Shown here: piece by piece, positions 5,551 to 8,311 of the stretch
How positions within the stretch are numbered: the first letter of the stretch is position 1
Layout: each line of letters opens with the position of its first letter
Origin: a bacterium
Lineage (GTDB): Bacteria > Bdellovibrionota_C > UBA2361 > OMII01
NCBI GenBank assembly: GCA_017853915.1
Contig: JAFMIS010000104.1
Span: 1-8,311, forward strand
DNA length: 8,311 bases
Direction of reading: 5' to 3'
Notes under the pieces: model-generated
The model's input: only the letters and a program-made list of their open reading frames with translations
Databases searched by the model: none
Told to the model about the DNA's origin: nothing
Translations under genes and position numbers: made by a program

Positions 5551-6735
5551 ATGGTTGAGTCGATCGCCGATATTTCCTATCCACTTGCCCTGATCGGGAA
5601 GCCGCAGGCATACGCCTGGGGTAAGGTTGGACGCGCGTCTCGCATCGCCTCGATGCTTTCCGGGGTCGATTTGAATCAGCCCCTGGCGGAGTTTTGGCTA
5701 GGGGCGCATCCGAAAGCTCCGGCCGATGTGGTGTTGGCCGATGGTGCGACGGTTCCAGTTGGATCCCTGTGTACCGGTGATGCCGCCATACCCTTCATGT
5801 TGAAGGTCCTCTCGATTAACCACAATTTTGGACTCTCGATTCAGTCGCATCCCGATCCATCGTGGGCCAAGATTCTACATGCCCGGGATCCGATCAATTA
5901 TCCCGATGACTCTCATAAGCCCGAGATAGGGGTGGCGTTATCTCCGGTTACTTTGCTGTATGGATTCCGTCACCTGACGAGTATCGCCCGTAATCTTGAG
6001 CTGTATCCCAGCTTGCGGCGAGTATGGGATGAGCGCTGTGTCGCTCGGCTTCTGGCGGTTTCGGCAGGAGAATCTGACTCGGCGCTTGTGCGTGACATGT
6101 TCTCGGGGCTGATGCGATGTGAGCCTGCCCTCACGGCGCGGATAATCGGTGAAATTCGAGCTTCATCCGCGGACCGTGGTGTGAATTCCTCAGAGCTCAC
6201 AATTATGAACCGACTTGCTGCCTGTCACGGAGATGGAGACGCCGGGTTGCTGGCGATCTTTGTTATGAACATCGTCAATGTTCCTCCGGGTAGTGGGGTA
6301 TATATAGGACCGAATATCCCTCACGCGTATCTGGATGGTGATCTTGTTGAGTGTATGGCGTGTTCGGATAATGTGATCCGAGCAGGGCTCACCTCAAAAT
6401 TTACCGACACGGAGGCCTTGTTGTCGACCTTGTCATTTGAGTCCGGAGGGCCTGAGATGCTTCGACCGCAGATAGCGGGGGAGGGGTTTGCTCCGTTTGA
6501 TGTCCCAACCAGCGCGTTCGCTCTCGAAATGGCGGAGTTGGGTAACGCCGATATCGCGTTCCGTGCCAAGGATCGGCCCTCGATTATCTTGGGCTTGGGA
6601 GAGTCCTTCTCAATCCACCACGCGGCGTCGGGAGTGAGTCTGTCGTTTGGAGATGGGGGAAGCGCCCTCATCCCACCAAACTCGGGAGAGTATACAATAT
6701 CGCGCGTTAGCGCGGCCTTGTTCTGGGCGAGTTAA
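5551..6735 (+). CDS. manA: Mannose-6-phosphate isomerase, class I (zinc-dependent)
   Basis: The enzyme interconverts fructose-6-phosphate and mannose-6-phosphate in the cytoplasm, at the entry to GDP-mannose synthesis or mannose catabolism. The type I signature is complete. Counted from the GTG at 5521, Gln108 and His110 (IQSHPD), Glu135 (HKPE) and His268 (PHAYLDGD) correspond to the four zinc ligands, and Arg287 (RAGLTSKFTD) to the catalytic arginine. VECMACSDNVIRAGL matches the conserved C-terminal cupin block. At 394 residues from ATG 5551 it is of normal family length. Conserved sequence begins at YPLALIGKPQAYAWG, so ATG 5551 is preferred; GTG 5521 and GTG 5536 would add 10 or 5 residues encoded by the tandem repeat. 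The UDP-glucose pyrophosphorylase gene starts 82 bases downstream on the same strand, probably in the same operon, which points to polysaccharide or glycoconjugate precursor supply. Confidence 0.95.
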   Translation: MVESIADISYPLALIGKPQAYAWGKVGRASRIASMLSGVDLNQPLAEFWLGAHPKAPADVVLADGATVPVGSLCTGDAAIPFMLKVLSINHNFGLSIQSHPDPSWAKILHARDPINYPDDSHKPEIGVALSPVTLLYGFRHLTSIARNLELYPSLRRVWDERCVARLLAVSAGESDSALVRDMFSGLMRCEPALTARIIGEIRASSADRGVNSSELTIMNRLAACHGDGDAGLLAIFVMNIVNVPPGSGVYIGPNIPHAYLDGDLVECMACSDNVIRAGLTSKFTDTEALLSTLSFESGGPEMLRPQIAGEGFAPFDVPTSAFALEMAELGNADIAFRAKDRPSIILGLGESFSIHHAASGVSLSFGDGGSALIPPNSGEYTISRVSAALFWAS

Positions 6736-6817
6736 GCCGCCGTGTTCGGAAGGAAAAGGGGTTTTTGAGGATGTGAAGTTCGGTATAGACTTCTCTCCAA
6801 CTTCACAAGGGAATAAC

Positions 6818-8257
6818 GTGACTGCGCGATCAGGAAAAGGTCTCTCTCAAGCGGCGGAAAAGATGCGTCGCGACGGTCTTCCAGAGCCGGTCATCACTAA
6901 TTTTGAGCGACTCTTCAACGACGTCATCCACGGCAAAACAGGGATCATACCTGAGAGTGAGATTGAACCTGTTAGGGAGATCGCCTGTTTTTCTGAAATT
7001 ACCACCTGTGGGGACACGATCGATCATGGCACCTCAATCCTGAATCAATTGGTGGTTATCAGGCTCAATGGAGGGCTCGGGACGACCATGGGGCTTGAGA
7101 AGGCAAAATCACTTTTGCCGGTCAAAGACGGATTGTCTTTCAATGACGTTATCGCTCGCCAGATACGTGTATTAAGTAAGCGTGTTGGAAGCGCCATTCC
7201 TTTGGTTCACATGACGAGTTTTTCCACTGACTCGGATGTGCAGCGAGCGATGCAGCAGTACGCTGACCTGACGATCGGAGATCTGCCGGTGACATTCTTG
7301 CAACATCGTCACCCCAAGATTTATCTCGATACCATGACGCCCGCGCAGGAGGATGTCGAGGAGCTTAACTGGAATCCGCCGGGGCACGGAGATATTTACG
7401 CGGCGCTGCTGGCGACCGGTTTGGCGGACAAGTTGCTGTCGCTAGGGAAGCGGTACGCATTCGTGGCGAACGCGGACAACCTTGGCGCGACCGTAGAGCC
7501 TGCGATTCTAGGATTCTTCGCGAGGAGCGGAGCGCCGTTCTTGATGGAGACCGCTGAGCGAACAAAAGCGGACGCGAAAGGGGGACATCTTGCCCGACGG
7601 CGTGGTACGGGGCAGCTGATTTTACGAGAGAGTAGCCAGGCTCCCACGATGCCGGGAGGCGACATTATCCCTGAATTTCAGGACACCTCGAAGTATCGCC
7701 ATTTCAACACCAATAATATTTGGTTAGATCTGCAAGCGGTTGTGAATGTGGCGAAGCGTCATAGTGGAACTATCCCGTTACCCCTTATTAGTAACAAAAA
7801 GAACGTTAATCCGCGGGATCGATCGAGTCGTAAGGTAATTCAGATTGAGACCGCGATGGGGGCCGCGATCGAAGTGTTTGAGGGCGCCCTGGCTCTTCAG
7901 GTTCCACGTCGAAGATTCGCTCCTGTGAAATCAAATAACGATCTCTTAGTCGTGCGGTCAGACGCCTACGTTCTCTCTGATGATTTCTCGTTAGTGGTGA
8001 ATCCCGGACGGACTCGCGATGGCCTACCCGTGGTGGCGCTTGATACGAAGTTCTTCGGATTGCTGAAAGATTTTGAGGCGCGAATGAAATGTGTTCCCTC
8101 CTTGGTGGACGCTGATAGACTCGCTGTTGTTGGTGATGTTGTTTTTGATCACCCAGTGAAGATCGTGGGTACCGCGTCAGTTGTGGCTCCTGAGGGTACG
8201 CGCGCTGAGATCCCGAGCGAAGTCTCTAGAATTGATAATCAGGAGCTAAAACTGTAG
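6818..8257 (+). CDS. UTP-glucose-1-phosphate uridylyltransferase, eukaryotic-type (UDPGP family)
   Basis: The enzyme makes UDP-glucose from UTP and glucose-1-phosphate, the glucosyl donor for polysaccharides, glycolipids and UDP-sugar derivatives. The sequence follows the eukaryotic UGP2 family, not bacterial GalU. In order, from GTG 6818, it has the nucleotide loop LNGGLGTTMG (83 onward), PPGHGDIY (187-194), ADNLGATVE with Asp220, NTNNIW (297-302), and VPRRRFAPVK (362-371), whose lysine matches the conserved UGP2 site. LSQAAEKMRRDGLPE at the N-terminus also resembles the family start. GTG 6818 gives 479 residues, a usual length, and has an AAGGGA-type SD about six bases ahead. GTG 6773 would add 15 residues. 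Starting still further upstream would overlap manA with unrelated sequence. The C-terminal part should form the beta-helix used for oligomerisation in eukaryotic enzymes. Confidence 0.94.
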   Translation: MTARSGKGLSQAAEKMRRDGLPEPVITNFERLFNDVIHGKTGIIPESEIEPVREIACFSEITTCGDTIDHGTSILNQLVVIRLNGGLGTTMGLEKAKSLLPVKDGLSFNDVIARQIRVLSKRVGSAIPLVHMTSFSTDSDVQRAMQQYADLTIGDLPVTFLQHRHPKIYLDTMTPAQEDVEELNWNPPGHGDIYAALLATGLADKLLSLGKRYAFVANADNLGATVEPAILGFFARSGAPFLMETAERTKADAKGGHLARRRGTGQLILRESSQAPTMPGGDIIPEFQDTSKYRHFNTNNIWLDLQAVVNVAKRHSGTIPLPLISNKKNVNPRDRSSRKVIQIETAMGAAIEVFEGALALQVPRRRFAPVKSNNDLLVVRSDAYVLSDDFSLVVNPGRTRDGLPVVALDTKFFGLLKDFEARMKCVPSLVDADRLAVVGDVVFDHPVKIVGTASVVAPEGTRAEIPSEVSRIDNQELKL

Positions 8258-8311
8258 AGGGATCGCCAGAAAAGATCTCCTGTGGCGCCTTGTGTTCTCC
8301 CCCTCAGCAAA

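Noticed and set aside
6647..6817. An upstream ATG that would extend the UDP-glucose pyrophosphorylase to 536 residues and overlap manA by 89 bases
   Set aside because: The extra residues are unrelated to the family, and a GTG at 6818 with a good ribosome site gives the usual length and family-like N-terminus.
8264..8287. CGCCA/TGGCG stem just after the pyrophosphorylase stop as a terminator
   Set aside because: Only five pairs with a 14-base loop and no T run afterwards; too weak to report as a terminator.

Overview
The window looks bacterial: dense genes, standard code, ATG/GTG/TTG starts, one strong Shine-Dalgarno (SD) site and roughly 50-55% GC by eye. I cannot name the lineage. The clues are mixed. 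The nucleotide-sugar gene encodes a eukaryotic-type (UDPGP family) UTP-glucose-1-phosphate uridylyltransferase. The isomerase is a class I zinc phosphomannose isomerase. The saccharopine-dehydrogenase-like protein resembles proteins I recall from proteobacteria. The large ATPase has an N-terminal region that reminds me of coupling-protein-like ATPases common in Patescibacteria/CPR genomes. A deep-branching or uncultivated Gram-negative-like lineage is possible, but this is inference.

Layout. (1) 86-1072 (+): membrane-anchored protein of unknown function with two LTxxQ motifs like those of Spy/CpxP proteins. (2) 1073-1446: a 374-base gap rich in short inverted and direct repeats, ending in an AAGGAGGT ribosome binding site. 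(3) 1447-1716 (+): small two-membrane-segment protein with a CxCxxC cluster. (4) 1778-2881 (-): saccharopine-dehydrogenase-family oxidoreductase, convergent with the small gene across a stem-loop. (5) 2882-3103: a gap with a possible 17-codon ORF behind AGGAGG. (6) 3104-5353 (-): orphan TraD/VirD4/HerA-like ATPase. (7) 5354-5550: divergent promoter region with a perfect hairpin and a 15-bp tandem duplication at the isomerase start. (8) 5551-6735 (+) and 6818-8257 (+): manA and the UDP-glucose pyrophosphorylase, probably one operon.

Functionally, the manA/UGP pair is a sugar-phosphate module linking fructose-6-P to mannose-6-P and glucose-1-P to UDP-glucose, a typical supply line for surface polysaccharide or glycolipid. 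The ATPase would act on DNA (transfer, uptake or translocation), but no relaxase, pilus or type IV secretion genes are present. I see no CRISPR array, tRNA, rRNA, insertion sequence or phage gene. No complete new multi-gene system is demonstrable. The most unusual points are the orphan ATPase with its atypical N-terminus, the in-frame repeat of start codons at manA, the structured leader with its small Cys-rich membrane protein, and the membrane-anchored LTxxQ protein.
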